Assembly (NCBI GenBank): GCA_905215805.1
Contig: CAJMRL010000035.1
Span: 1 to 18,557 of the forward strand
Reading direction: 5' to 3'
DNA length: 18,557 nucleotides
Source of the DNA: an uncultured bacterium
GTDB taxonomy: Bacteria; Bacillota; Clostridia; UBA1381
Shown here: positions 1 to 8,607 of the stretch, in pieces
Layout: every line of letters starts with the position of its first letter
Numbering within the stretch: position 1 is the first letter of the stretch
Notes under the pieces: generated by a model
What the model was told of the DNA's origin: nothing
The model's input: the letters and a program-made list of their open reading frames with translations, nothing else
Database searches by the model: none
Made by a program: the position numbers and the translations under genes

Positions 1-66
1 AAGCCCACCCCGAATGGGATGAGCTTTGGCATAGCGAGGGCTGTTTTTTTACAGCACCTTCTGTTT
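1..66 (+). terminator. Possible plus-strand terminator at window edge
   Basis: AGCCC at 2-6 can pair with GGGCT at 38-42, with small internal hairpins between them, and a run of seven T follows at 44-50. This would end a plus-strand gene lying to the left of the window, converging on the lyase gene. The stem is short and branched and may start outside the window, so the call is weak. On the minus strand, just past the lyase stop codon, no hairpin with a U-tract is visible. Confidence 0.3.
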
Positions 67-3000
67 TTAATCCTCTGAAACTGTATTCAAATCACTCACA
101 TTGTCAATATCACTTAAATTATCAGTATAATCATCTCCCGTTGTATTCTCTTCTGTAATCTGCTGTTCTGTTTCTTCCCCATCGCTTTTTTCTGCTTCAG
201 GTTCAGCTTCATCCTGCACCATATTCAATTCAGCGGTTTGCTGTATAACCATATCTGCGGCTTCATATAACGGGAACATTGCACTCATAGAATCCCATGC
301 ACATATTTTAACCGTAAATCCGGATTCAATTGGCGTCATAAATTCAATTGAGCGTTCAATTGTATCTCCTGCCGAAACATTTTCGACCGTTACAAGCTTA
401 ACTCCCGCAAGCGCTCCGTCCTCATTGTAAAGCGCACCTATAACATAAATTTTATCATCGTCTCTGTACGCGTTTATACTTGTTTCAACAATATTATTCT
501 CAACCGAAACAATGCTTATCACATCATTTTCACCCGGTGTAGGAGCCGGAGAAGGAGGATTTGTCGGTTCGGCCGTAGGGCTTGCTGCCGGAGGTGTTGT
601 TTCAGGCACTGCACCCTCTACAAATTCCGAAACCATAAGACTGTCTAAACCTACTACATATTCTCCCGCATCAGCTTTTCCGCCGCGCTGGAAACCAAAA
701 CTTACAGAATCGTAAGTCGTGTTGTCCGGAAGCTTATAATCGGTATAAGCTTCAAGCTTTGTACCGTCAAACGTCAGTGATTGTATTGTATTAGTACTTG
801 TATCAAATACAACCTGTACATTCTTTGTAAATGTATCATTTATTCCGCTGAAGATATTGTCTGTCTCTCCATCACCGTCCATATCATTCCAGGTCGCTCC
901 TCCATCAGTGCTTATCCAAGTCATGTATCCAAGATCTTTTCCGTTACACCAGCCGATACGGAGGTTCGAGCCAAACTGAATATATTCAAGGTTTGATGTT
1001 CTTGATGTTGCCTTTCCAAAATACCAGTCCGCATTATATGTAACCACTGCATTATCAGATATATCAAACGTTTTTGTTGCATCATAGGATGTGGTCGGCA
1101 TGGCAGGATTGTAATATATACGTCCGTTTTCTGCGCTTGAGTCGAACTGAAGTTCTGCTGTTTCTGTATTCCTCTGTGTCCAATCGTTTATATCAGCCTG
1201 CGTCCATGCGGTATCTGACGATGTACCCTTATTATAGAGCACATTTGTAACGCCCTCCACGATATTTGTTTCGGTCCTTGTATAAGAAAGCTCCGAAAGT
1301 GTCGGACCAACGTCTATTACTCCGTCCCCATCTTTTTCTGTATAATATTTAAACGTTTCAAAGCTTTTTCCGTTAAGACCAAAGGTATATGAATATTTCA
1401 TACCCGGTACTGTCGGATCACCATTTTCATCTTTTTTCATACCTTGCAACGAAGCTGTACACGTATCATTATCATAATCGAATTCAAGATTTATAACCCA
1501 TGTTGTAGAGCTTCTTCCAATTGGATTTTCACCTGAGGAAACTGTCTGATCCCATACGCTCGTCAAGGTTTCAAACGACATATCTCCAATCTTACTCATA
1601 GTAGTCTGAGCACCTTCTCCGGTATATGACTGTGCTATTGTAAGAATATTTTCCCCATCTGTATCAAGGAACTGCAAGCCAAATGTATATTCTCTTCCGG
1701 TCCAATCCCATGCACCGGATGCATCACTTTTACCTCCTGTATTTAATTTAAAGGAGATAGACGCTTTATTATCCTTATACGGTGTAAATTTCTTATGGAA
1801 TTCTCCGTTTACCTTTGCACTTGACTGTGAAAATACTGCGTTATCCGCTCCTGCTGTAAGTGTGGTTTCAGTATCGGTATTGCTTGTTTCAAATACATTG
1901 TCTCCCGTAACATCGGTTGTTATCATCGGATATACATTCACGGTACAGCTTGCGCTGTAGTCTCCGTCTTTGGTTGTAGCTGTTATTGTAGCAGAGCCGA
2001 TTGAAATGCCTGTAACATTGCCATTGCTGTCAACAGTTGCTACAGATGTATTTGATGACTTCCACTCAATATCCTTTTCTGTAGCATTTTCAGGAGCTAT
2101 ATTTGCTGTAATTGGCTTTGTCGCTCCCACGCCTATATTAGTCGTGTCAGAATCAAGTGTAATTCCGCTTACATGGTTCATATAAACCTTGACCTCACAC
2201 TGTGCGCTGTAGCTTCCGTCACGAGTCGTAGCAGTTATTGTAGTTTCTCCCTCGGAAACTCCTTTTACTATACCGTTTGAAACAGTAGCAACTTCAGGAT
2301 TAGAGGAAGTCCATATCACTGCCTTTCTTGTAGCATTTTCAGGCTGTATATTTGCCGTTATTGATTGTGACGAACCTTTTTCTACCTCTATACTGCTTTG
2401 GTTGAGACTTATGCCTGTAACAGGTATGCTTTCTGTTTCATATATAACTTTTGTAAACTTTGTTTCCGGAGCAAGATAATTGAGCTTATTTCCGTCTTCA
2501 TCTTCTGCAAGCGCTGCCGTTCCTATATAATAGCTCGTATGCGGAGGCATGTTATAAGCAACATTCTGCCATGCAATTGCAAGCCTGTACTGACTGTCGT
2601 GCATAAGAGTTGTGAGTCTGTATTCGGTAGGCATGGTTGAAGTGAATATTCTAAGAGCCGGTGTTTCATCCTTTCCCTTTCCGGTAGACATGATCACCTC
2701 TTCTCTCCAGTCGCCCCACAAATCTACCGAAAGCGAAGCATTTCTCTTTGTATAGTTATTTGTAACTCCGCCTGTGAGTGTATATCCGTCACTCGGACCG
2801 TAAAAACGTCTTGTTGTACCCGTTTCAGCTTCGTATTTCTGGATTATATTATCATCGAGAAGCTCTCTGCTCAAATCTCCATCCCAGTATACAAGCGAAT
2901 TATCAAATGAACCGCTGCCTCCTGCAGAAGGTTTTGCCAGCAGATCATCGCCGTTTAAATCATGGACTTTAGCGTGACCGGCATCCCAGCCAAGAGAAAG

Positions 3001-4596
3001 AGCATTAGGATGTTCTGCAGCATATTCATCATCGATATTTCCCATAACACCTTTGCCGTTGTCGTCTGATGTTACTATTTTTCCGGATTCCCAGAAATGC
3101 TTTCCCGTAGCAGCGACCCTTAGATCAGCCGCGTACTTTTTATATCCTGCACTGTCCTCCTTGACAGAGAAAACTTCCTGTGTTCCATCGTTATTGAAAT
3201 CACTCATGTGCATAGCATCGCCGTGACCCAAACCGGTATTACCCAGAACGGTCTTTCCGTCATCATCAAGAGCAGCTGAGCCGTATACTATCTCATCCTT
3301 TCCGTCATTGTCTATATCACCGACCGAAAGATTATGGTTACCCTGACCATAAAGAGTTGTACTGCTTTGAGATTTCTTGCCCACATGCTCCCAAAGCATC
3401 GTAAGTTCTGAGCCGTCCCAGTTATAAGCTCTTATTACTGAATCATGATAATAGCCGCGGCACATTACTATACTCGGATGTACGCCGTCAAGGTAAGCTA
3501 CTGCCGCAAGGTAGCGTTCGCTTCGGTTATATTTTGCCGAACCGTCACCCCAGTATTTATCCTCCGCCGCTTCGTAGGGAATGAATTCCGTTGTCCAAAG
3601 AGCCTTTCCCGTATCGCCCTCAAATATTGTAAGGAACTGAGTAAACGGATTCTTGCCCTTTAATCTTCCGCTTGTTCCTATGTAAGACTTTGTATTGTCG
3701 ATATTTCTTATTTCTTCTGTATCTCCGACTTCTGTTACGTAGTTTCCAAGTCCGTCCTTTGTTCCCGGAGCTGTTTTCATAGCTATTTCCGCACAACCGT
3801 CGCCATCAAAATCATATACAAGGAACTGAGTATAATGTGCTCCTGCTGTTACGTTCTGACCCAAATCAATTCTCCATTTATATCCGTCATTATTTGGGTC
3901 TATTTCATATGCGTCTATATATACATTTCCTGTAAAATCAGCGCCGGCACTGTCCTTAGAGTCTGATGGATCCCATTTCAGGACTATTTCGTAATCACCG
4001 TCACCATCGAGATCTCCTACGCTTGCATCATTTGCGCCTCCGTCATGATCTTTGTCGCTTCTATAATAATGCGATGTCTTTCCATCGCCCATTCTTGAGA
4101 CATCCGCCGGACGCTGTATCGGAATGTCTATATAAGTAAATGAATTCTTTAAACTGTTTCCGTTCCCTACCTCGCTGGGCTTTGCATAGTAATTTTCCGG
4201 TATCGGTGTAACTGCAGGCTCCGAACTCGGATCTTCTCCCTGTTTTACAACCTTGTATTGACTGCTTTCCGTTCCGGAAGTATCCACATAACAGGTCGCG
4301 TCATGAACTCCTGTGGTATGAATCTTTGTGCCGTCCCTGTAAATATCAAATGCCTGATTTTCAAGACTTTCCGTTCCCAAAAGACGCCAGCTTAGATACA
4401 CCCCGTTCACCGTCTGACCTCTTGTATCAGCTGTTGTCTTAACAGCTATCAATCCACGGTTAAGATCCTCCATCACCCGCGCATTTTCCTGATACTGCGG
4501 GGACTTTGCCGCAGCATATACAGGCAGACTCAGTCCTGTCAGGGCAGACACCGCCACAGACAAGCCAAGCACCGCGCTTATAATTTGTTTTCTCAT
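67..4596 (-). CDS. Secreted multidomain rhamnogalacturonan lyase (PL11 type)
   Basis: Probable extracellular lyase that cleaves the rhamnogalacturonan-I backbone of pectin by beta-elimination. Residues 1-29 form a signal peptide (KQ, hydrophobic core, VYA-AA). Residues ~38-715 match the PL11 (YesW/YesX-like) catalytic region: an Fn3-like start followed by a propeller with repeated acidic calcium-type loops (D195-LDGDG, D262-FDGDG, D427-IDNDG, D466-FNNDG, D546-LNGD). Two Big_2 immunoglobulin-like domains follow at ~724-805 and ~808-889. Residues ~890-1330 hold two unassigned, probably beta-sandwich, modules. A Pro/Thr linker (1331-1357) leads to a small Ig-like module (~1358-1450) and an acidic tail. 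No SLH or LPXTG anchor is visible, so it may be released. The enzyme is more than twice the size of a bare PL11 domain. ATG 4596 is preceded by AAAGGAGAGG. Family call firm; substrate is by homology recalled, not searched. Confidence 0.9.
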   Translation of the reverse strand: MRKQIISAVLGLSVAVSALTGLSLPVYAAAKSPQYQENARVMEDLNRGLIAVKTTADTRGQTVNGVYLSWRLLGTESLENQAFDIYRDGTKIHTTGVHDATCYVDTSGTESSQYKVVKQGEDPSSEPAVTPIPENYYAKPSEVGNGNSLKNSFTYIDIPIQRPADVSRMGDGKTSHYYRSDKDHDGGANDASVGDLDGDGDYEIVLKWDPSDSKDSAGADFTGNVYIDAYEIDPNNDGYKWRIDLGQNVTAGAHYTQFLVYDFDGDGCAEIAMKTAPGTKDGLGNYVTEVGDTEEIRNIDNTKSYIGTSGRLKGKNPFTQFLTIFEGDTGKALWTTEFIPYEAAEDKYWGDGSAKYNRSERYLAAVAYLDGVHPSIVMCRGYYHDSVIRAYNWDGSELTMLWEHVGKKSQSSTTLYGQGNHNLSVGDIDNDGKDEIVYGSAALDDDGKTVLGNTGLGHGDAMHMSDFNNDGTQEVFSVKEDSAGYKKYAADLRVAATGKHFWESGKIVTSDDNGKGVMGNIDDEYAAEHPNALSLGWDAGHAKVHDLNGDDLLAKPSAGGSGSFDNSLVYWDGDLSRELLDDNIIQKYEAETGTTRRFYGPSDGYTLTGGVTNNYTKRNASLSVDLWGDWREEVIMSTGKGKDETPALRIFTSTMPTEYRLTTLMHDSQYRLAIAWQNVAYNMPPHTSYYIGTAALAEDEDGNKLNYLAPETKFTKVIYETESIPVTGISLNQSSIEVEKGSSQSITANIQPENATRKAVIWTSSNPEVATVSNGIVKGVSEGETTITATTRDGSYSAQCEVKVYMNHVSGITLDSDTTNIGVGATKPITANIAPENATEKDIEWKSSNTSVATVDSNGNVTGISIGSATITATTKDGDYSASCTVNVYPMITTDVTGDNVFETSNTDTETTLTAGADNAVFSQSSAKVNGEFHKKFTPYKDNKASISFKLNTGGKSDASGAWDWTGREYTFGLQFLDTDGENILTIAQSYTGEGAQTTMSKIGDMSFETLTSVWDQTVSSGENPIGRSSTTWVINLEFDYDNDTCTASLQGMKKDENGDPTVPGMKYSYTFGLNGKSFETFKYYTEKDGDGVIDVGPTLSELSYTRTETNIVEGVTNVLYNKGTSSDTAWTQADINDWTQRNTETAELQFDSSAENGRIYYNPAMPTTSYDATKTFDISDNAVVTYNADWYFGKATSRTSNLEYIQFGSNLRIGWCNGKDLGYMTWISTDGGATWNDMDGDGETDNIFSGINDTFTKNVQVVFDTSTNTIQSLTFDGTKLEAYTDYKLPDNTTYDSVSFGFQRGGKADAGEYVVGLDSLMVSEFVEGAVPETTPPAASPTAEPTNPPSPAPTPGENDVISIVSVENNIVETSINAYRDDDKIYVIGALYNEDGALAGVKLVTVENVSAGDTIERSIEFMTPIESGFTVKICAWDSMSAMFPLYEAADMVIQQTAELNMVQDEAEPEAEKSDGEETEQQITEENTTGDDYTDNLSDIDNVSDLNTVSED

Positions 4597-4613
4597 AATT
4601 CCTCTCCTTTTCC

Positions 4614-4631
4614 GGCTGCATATATTCAGCC
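4614..4631. promoter_or_regulatory. Imperfect palindrome in the leader of the lyase gene
   Basis: GGCTGCATATATTCAGCC is an 18-bp palindrome with one mismatched pair, lying directly upstream of the lyase Shine-Dalgarno site (about 4603-4611). The remaining upstream DNA to ~4740 is very AT-rich, with TATAAAAT-like stretches on the minus strand but no convincing -35 box. The position fits an operator for a sugar-responsive repressor, which is inference only. Confidence 0.3.
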
Positions 4632-4743
4632 ATAAATATTCTTATCTATATTTTATAATATTTTTAAAATTATTACAATAAAAAAAACAGTGAAAAAAAA
4701 GAAATAGTTCACAAAATTAATTCCGATTTGTAGTGAAGATGCA

Positions 4744-4778
4744 CAAATAAATCAGGGCGGAATATTCCCCGCCCCGAT
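4744..4778 (-). terminator. Rho-independent terminator of the MATE gene
   Basis: A ten-pair stem (4751-4760 with 4769-4778; one pair is G-U when read on the minus strand) closes an eight-base loop. On the minus strand it is followed by TTATTT. It lies 20 bases past the stop codon of the MATE exporter, and separates that gene from the lyase gene transcribed in the same direction. Confidence 0.75.
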
Positions 4779-4797
4779 CCAAATTATAATATAATGA

Positions 4798-6144
4798 TTA
4801 AACAAGAGATTTATATTTCCATTTACCGCTGTAATAACGTATAACCGGGATAAGGCTGCCGCAGCCCCATGAGATCGGAATAGCAATCCAAAGTCCCGTA
4901 AGACCTAAAGGCTTAACCAATATATAAGAAGCAATGATCCTAAAGGCAAGCTCTGCAAGACCCGTAAGCATGGAAATATTTACATCCCCGGTCCCATGTA
5001 CAACATTTAAATAACAACGCATTATACCTGCCATAAAATACGCTATTCCTATGATCCTTAGATATTGTGTTCCTATCGACACAGCCTCTCCCGCCTCTGA
5101 CGGATCAAGGAATATGCGAAGGAGATTATTTCCGAAAAATATCATAACAATTGCCATAATCACGCAATATGTAAGCACAAGAGCAAGTGTTTTATAAAGT
5201 CCGCTTTTTATTCTGTCAACCTTTCCCGCTCCCATATTCTGACCGCTGTACACAGCAAGAGACATTCCCATCGTAACCACTACCATTATAGCTACGGAAT
5301 CAATTTTTGTCGAAGCTGTATATGCAGCCACCGCTTGAGTACCAAAGCTGTTTATAAGACGCTGTACGCTCAGCGTTCCCAACGATATCATACAGCTTTG
5401 CAGGGCAGTGGGAACTCCGGTTTTAAATATCTGCTTTGCACAGCGGCGGTTAAAGCGTATTTTAAGGCCGTCAAGATGCAGTTCATTCTTATAACGCCGC
5501 ATATATATAAGACAGGCGGCTGCGGAAACCGCCTGCGAAATGACCGTGGCAATGCCTACGCCCATCACCGCCATACCGAATGCCAATACAAATATTAAAT
5601 CAAGCACTATATTTAAAAACGAAGAAAGCATAAGCATAAGCAGCGGGGTTTTTGAATCTCCCATATTGCGCAATATTGCCGAGGCGCCGTTGTATGCCAT
5701 CGAGAACGGCGTACCTATCATTACAATTCTCATATACAGAACGGCGTCGTTAATTATTTCGTCAGGCGTACTTACCAGACGCAGGAAAAACGGCGCGCCC
5801 GCAATACCTATTATCATAAGCACAAGCGCCGTTATTGAAATAATACATATAAGCGCTCCTATGGTAGCCTTGAGCTGATTATAGTTTTTTGCGCCGAAGC
5901 ACTGCGCAATAATAATACCTGCTCCGTTTGTGAGTCCGAAACACAGGCAAAGTGTAAGAGCCATTATCGTGCCCGGAGCGCCTACAGCCGCAAGCGCATT
6001 CGCGCCTACAAATCTTCCGACGACCGTTGAATCAACCAAATTATAAAGCTGCTGAAAAATATTACCGAGAAGCAGCGGAGCGGAAAAAGCTAAAATCAGC
6101 TTTACCGGCGAGCCTTCGGTCATAGAAGTAGTTTCTGTTTTCAT
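4798..6144 (-). CDS. MATE-family multidrug/sodium-type efflux transporter
   Basis: Inner-membrane exporter, 448 residues, the usual MATE length with about twelve hydrophobic helices. The N-terminal part (EGSPVKLILAFSAPLLLGNIFQQLYNLVDSTVVGRFVG) is the hallmark start of the MepA/DinF-like MATE proteins common in Clostridia, and the second MatE half begins near residue 235 (IFKTGVPTALQSCMISLG). Such proteins exchange Na+ or H+ for cationic drugs or other small organic molecules; the substrate cannot be read from sequence. ATG 6144 has AAGGGA about 11 bases upstream. A TATAAT box on the minus strand (6186-6181) lacks a clear -35, so expression may need an activator; the divergent AraC-type gene is the obvious candidate. 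The gene ends in its own terminator, so it is probably monocistronic. Confidence 0.92.
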   Translation of the reverse strand: MKTETTSMTEGSPVKLILAFSAPLLLGNIFQQLYNLVDSTVVGRFVGANALAAVGAPGTIMALTLCLCFGLTNGAGIIIAQCFGAKNYNQLKATIGALICIISITALVLMIIGIAGAPFFLRLVSTPDEIINDAVLYMRIVMIGTPFSMAYNGASAILRNMGDSKTPLLMLMLSSFLNIVLDLIFVLAFGMAVMGVGIATVISQAVSAAACLIYMRRYKNELHLDGLKIRFNRRCAKQIFKTGVPTALQSCMISLGTLSVQRLINSFGTQAVAAYTASTKIDSVAIMVVVTMGMSLAVYSGQNMGAGKVDRIKSGLYKTLALVLTYCVIMAIVMIFFGNNLLRIFLDPSEAGEAVSIGTQYLRIIGIAYFMAGIMRCYLNVVHGTGDVNISMLTGLAELAFRIIASYILVKPLGLTGLWIAIPISWGCGSLIPVIRYYSGKWKYKSLV

Positions 6145-6260
6145 AATTTGTCATTCCCTTCTTAAGTTCTGATCAGATATATTATACAATACAATATCTT
6201 AAAACGCATTAATTATTTTGATTGTTTTGAAAGTATTTTTGAATTATATTGATATGTATA

Positions 6261-6290
6261 TTGACTTTTATAAGATAATTATGATAAAAT
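6261..6290 (+). promoter_or_regulatory. Promoter of the AraC-type gene
   Basis: TTGACT (6261-6266) and TAAAAT (6285-6290) are separated by 18 bases and lie 35 bases before the GTG start of the regulator gene. Good sigma-A match on the -35 side, fair on the -10 side. Confidence 0.55.
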
Positions 6291-6324
6291 TATTAACAGC
6301 AATTACGATTAGGGAGATGAAATT

Positions 6325-7149
6325 GTGAAAGCAAAAAAGCTTACGGAGTTAGACGGATTGTCCGTAATATATCAGCGCAGAGATTATGAATATAATATGA
6401 ATACGTTTCACTATCATGATTCATATGAAATTTACTTTTTAGAGGAAGGAACACGAATGCTTTTTATAGGCAACAGAATTTATGAAACCAAAAAAAACGA
6501 TGTAGCCTTATTTTCTCCGAACGTTTTTCACTACAGCAACGGAAAATCCAGCCATGCCGGAACCTGTATAAGCTTTACCGAAAAGTATCTTGATGAATAT
6601 TTCACCCCAAAAGCAAAAATGATGCTTTTAAAATGCTTCTCCAAGGATGTTATATCTTTATCTGATGCTGAAATGAAAGCTGTCAAGATGCTTGCCGAAA
6701 ATATCGGATCCGAAGGAGATATCCCTTTTTCGAGACTTTCTGAAATACTCAGATTATTGACTCAAAATATAGAACGCGGCTATGAAAAGAAGCGGCTGTC
6801 ATCGGTTAAGGGTATTCCTCCGATAATATCATATATAAATGAAAACTATGATACTATAAGCGGTCTGGACGATATTGCCAACAATTTCTATATGTCAAAA
6901 TGCTATCTCTGCCGGAAATTCAAAAATGATACCGGAATGACAATTACTCAATATCTTAACCATGTCAGGATACAAAAATCCTGCGAGCTGCTTGCGGCAA
7001 CAGATATGACCATCGCCCAGATAAGCATAAGCTGCGGATATGACTCACAAGCATACTACAGCCGTGTATTCAAACATACTATGAACTGCGCTCCGATTGA
7101 ATTCCGTACTCGTATGCGTAATTCTGTAAAATCATATGTAGAAAAATAA
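6325..7149 (+). CDS. AraC-family transcriptional regulator with cupin-type sensor
   Basis: Cytoplasmic DNA-binding regulator of 274 residues, the standard two-domain AraC length. Residues ~20-90 form a cupin-like ligand domain (FHYHDSYEIYFLEEG, then NDVALFSPNVFHYS), typical of regulators that sense sugars. The C-terminal domain carries the two AraC helix-turn-helix motifs: LDDIANNFYMSKCYLCRKFK (181-200) and MTIAQISISCGYDSQAYYSRVFK (228-250). The GTG start at 6325 is chosen because AGGGAGA lies 7-8 bases upstream; the ATG just before is out of frame. It is divergent from the MATE gene with 180 bases between them, so control of that exporter is plausible. Control of the lyase gene, beyond the exporter, is also possible given how often AraC proteins govern pectin genes. 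The ligand is unknown. Confidence 0.9.
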   Translation: MKAKKLTELDGLSVIYQRRDYEYNMNTFHYHDSYEIYFLEEGTRMLFIGNRIYETKKNDVALFSPNVFHYSNGKSSHAGTCISFTEKYLDEYFTPKAKMMLLKCFSKDVISLSDAEMKAVKMLAENIGSEGDIPFSRLSEILRLLTQNIERGYEKKRLSSVKGIPPIISYINENYDTISGLDDIANNFYMSKCYLCRKFKNDTGMTITQYLNHVRIQKSCELLAATDMTIAQISISCGYDSQAYYSRVFKHTMNCAPIEFRTRMRNSVKSYVEK

Positions 7150-7216
7150 TTTTTAAATTTTATTGGATTTTATGGAACAATTTTTGATTTTATGCGTCTA
7201 AAATAATGTAGACAAT

Positions 7217-7268
7217 ATAAATACATTCGTAAATAGGATAAAAGGGCAAAGGTATCGAATGTATTTAT
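7217..7268 (+). other. 13-bp perfect inverted repeat, possible structured RNA
   Basis: ATAAATACATTCG (7217-7229) is the exact reverse complement of 7256-7268, with a 26-base purine-rich loop containing AAAAGGGCAAAGG. One base later the stem of a strong terminator begins, so the two hairpins would form a tandem in one transcript. It lies in the 245-bp gap between the AraC-type gene and the GntR operon. I do not recognise a known riboswitch; it may be the 3' region of the AraC-type transcript, a small RNA, or a leader. Confidence 0.4.
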
Positions 7269-7269
7269 T

Positions 7270-7315
7270 AATAGAAGCTGTTTTCATGGAGGACGGAACA
7301 GCTTCTATTTTTTTT
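7270..7315 (+). terminator. Strong rho-independent terminator
   Basis: AATAGAAGCTGTT (7270-7282) pairs perfectly with AACAGCTTCTATT (7297-7309) around a 14-base loop, and a T run extends to 7315. It would end transcription from the AraC-type gene and insulate the GntR operon promoter that starts 20 bases later. Confidence 0.9.
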
Positions 7316-7335
7316 GCTTTTTTTAAAAAAAACAC

Positions 7336-7379
7336 TTGACAAATATGTATATACTGTATATAATGTATATATACAGTAT
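7336..7379 (+). promoter_or_regulatory. Consensus promoter with overlapping GntR operator
   Basis: TTGACA (7336-7341), a 17-base spacer and TATAAT (7359-7364) form a perfect sigma-A promoter. ATACTGTATATA (7351-7362) and its exact reverse complement (7368-7379) form a 29-bp dyad that covers the -10 box and the start point. TGTATATA-type dyads are the known operators of YtrA-subfamily GntR repressors, so autorepression of the operon is the natural reading. GGAGGTG follows just before the GTG start. Confidence 0.85.
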
Positions 7380-7394
7380 GACGGAGGTGAAAAA

Positions 7395-7772
7395 GTGAAT
7401 ATAAGAATAAGCAATTCAAACGGAGAACCGATCTATAAACAGATAAAAGACCAAATAAAGAAGCAGATAATCTCGGGAGAATTGCAGGAGGATGAAGCTT
7501 TGCCATCGATAAGGGGCTTTGCTAAGGATTTGCGTATAAGCGTTATTACCACAAAGCGAGCATATGAAGAATTAGAACGGGAAGGATTTATTTATACAAT
7601 AAGCCAAAAAGGCTCATTTGTGGCAAAACGAGATACCCAACGAATTCGGGAGGAATATATGATAAAGATCGAGGAGCTTATGAGAGAGATAAAAAAACTC
7701 TCAGCTGCAGCAAATGTAGATATAAAGGAAGTTGAGGATATGTTGAAAACAATATGGGAGGAAAAGGAATGA
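7395..7772 (+). CDS. GntR-family repressor, YtrA subfamily
   Basis: Cytoplasmic repressor of 125 residues. Residues ~5-75 are a winged helix-turn-helix of GntR type (GEPIYKQIKDQIKKQIISGE, LPSIRGFAKDLRISVITTKRAYEELEREGFIYT, KGSFVA). Only about 50 residues of helix follow, which is the short dimerisation tail of the YtrA subgroup, not a FadR or MocR effector domain. An upstream in-frame ATG at 7314 lies within the promoter region, so GTG 7395 with GGAGGTG 5-6 bases ahead is the start. Its stop overlaps the ATG of the ABC ATPase by four bases (ATGA), the usual layout in which YtrA-type proteins repress an ABC transporter operon, often induced by cell-wall-active compounds. The inducer here is unknown. 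Confidence 0.92.
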   Translation: MNIRISNSNGEPIYKQIKDQIKKQIISGELQEDEALPSIRGFAKDLRISVITTKRAYEELEREGFIYTISQKGSFVAKRDTQRIREEYMIKIEELMREIKKLSAAANVDIKEVEDMLKTIWEEKE

Positions 7773-8602
7773 ATGCGATAAGGACAGACAAGCTAAGTAA
7801 AAATTTAAGAATTAAAAATATCAGCTTTGAACTGCCTCAGGGCACTGTTATGGGACTTATAGGCGAAAACGGAGCCGGTAAGAGTACTCTTATAAAAATC
7901 ATTACCGGTATGGCAAAAGCAGACAGCGGAACTGTGGAGATTTTAGGATGCTCAGATAAAAATGATATGGTCAATATAAGGCAGAAAATAGGAGTGGTAA
8001 TGGATTCACCGTGCTTTCCTCAATTTTTGAACGCTTTGAATATAAACAAGGTCATGAGCGGTATATATAAAGAATGGGATGAGGATAAATTCTTAGGATA
8101 CGTTGAAATGTTCTATATAAACAAGAAATTAAAATTTGAGAAATATTCCAAAGGCATGAAAACAAAACTCGCAATCGCTGCGGCTCTTTCGCATGAAGCA
8201 AGGATTTTGATAATGGATGAGGCAACAGCAGGACTCGACCCCGCAACAAGAGATGAAGTGCTTGATATAATAAACGATTTTACACGTGACGAGAGAAATT
8301 CGGTACTTATCTCATCACATATACTCAGCGACATTGAAAAAAGCTGTGATTATATAACCTGTATATCAGACGGTGAGCTGATATTCAGCGATGACAAGGA
8401 AAGCATTGCGGAAAGATATGTTAAAGTGCATTGCGGAAAAGATGAAAGGATTTATATCGACCCTTCGGTTATAATAGGTAAAAAGCCTGATTCGTACGGC
8501 ATTAATATTCTTCTAAAAAAAGAGGATGCTCTTCCTGATATGGAAACAGAACAAGCTACGCTTGAGGATATAATGATCCTTTTGAGAGGCAGAAAGGGGT
8601 GA
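7769..8602 (+). CDS. ABC transporter ATP-binding protein (YtrB/BcrA-like)
   Basis: Nucleotide-binding subunit, 277 residues, that powers the permease encoded next. Walker A is GENGAGKST (32-40); the signature is a weak variant, YSKGMK (126-131), as in other exporters of this group; Walker B is ILIMDEAT (146-153) with catalytic E151; the D-loop is AGLDP (154-158) and the switch histidine is H184 (SSHILSDIE). The Q-loop position reads MDSP and has no obvious glutamine. ATG 7769 is chosen over an in-frame ATG 15 bases earlier because GGGAGG (7756-7761) sits seven bases ahead and the ATGA overlap couples it to the repressor gene. The ~70 residues after the ATPase core are poorly conserved. It likely exports a peptide antibiotic or other amphiphile, which is inference from operon type. 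Confidence 0.92.
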   Translation: MNAIRTDKLSKNLRIKNISFELPQGTVMGLIGENGAGKSTLIKIITGMAKADSGTVEILGCSDKNDMVNIRQKIGVVMDSPCFPQFLNALNINKVMSGIYKEWDEDKFLGYVEMFYINKKLKFEKYSKGMKTKLAIAAALSHEARILIMDEATAGLDPATRDEVLDIINDFTRDERNSVLISSHILSDIEKSCDYITCISDGELIFSDDKESIAERYVKVHCGKDERIYIDPSVIIGKKPDSYGINILLKKEDALPDMETEQATLEDIMILLRGRKG

Positions 8603-8607
8603 GAATT

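Noticed and set aside
1921..2440. Similar DNA segments in tandem within the lyase gene, considered as a DNA repeat
   Set aside because: They are the two Big_2 domains; the similarity is at protein level and is normal for such enzymes.
7217..7268. GGGCAAAGG loop considered as part of a c-di-GMP (GEMM) riboswitch
   Set aside because: Only a short string resembles the GEMM core; the second helix and tetraloop-receptor parts are absent.
7198..7506. Minus-strand open frame of 102 codons across the GntR promoter region
   Set aside because: It overlaps a terminator, a consensus promoter and the GntR coding start, and has no ribosome site; a shadow frame.
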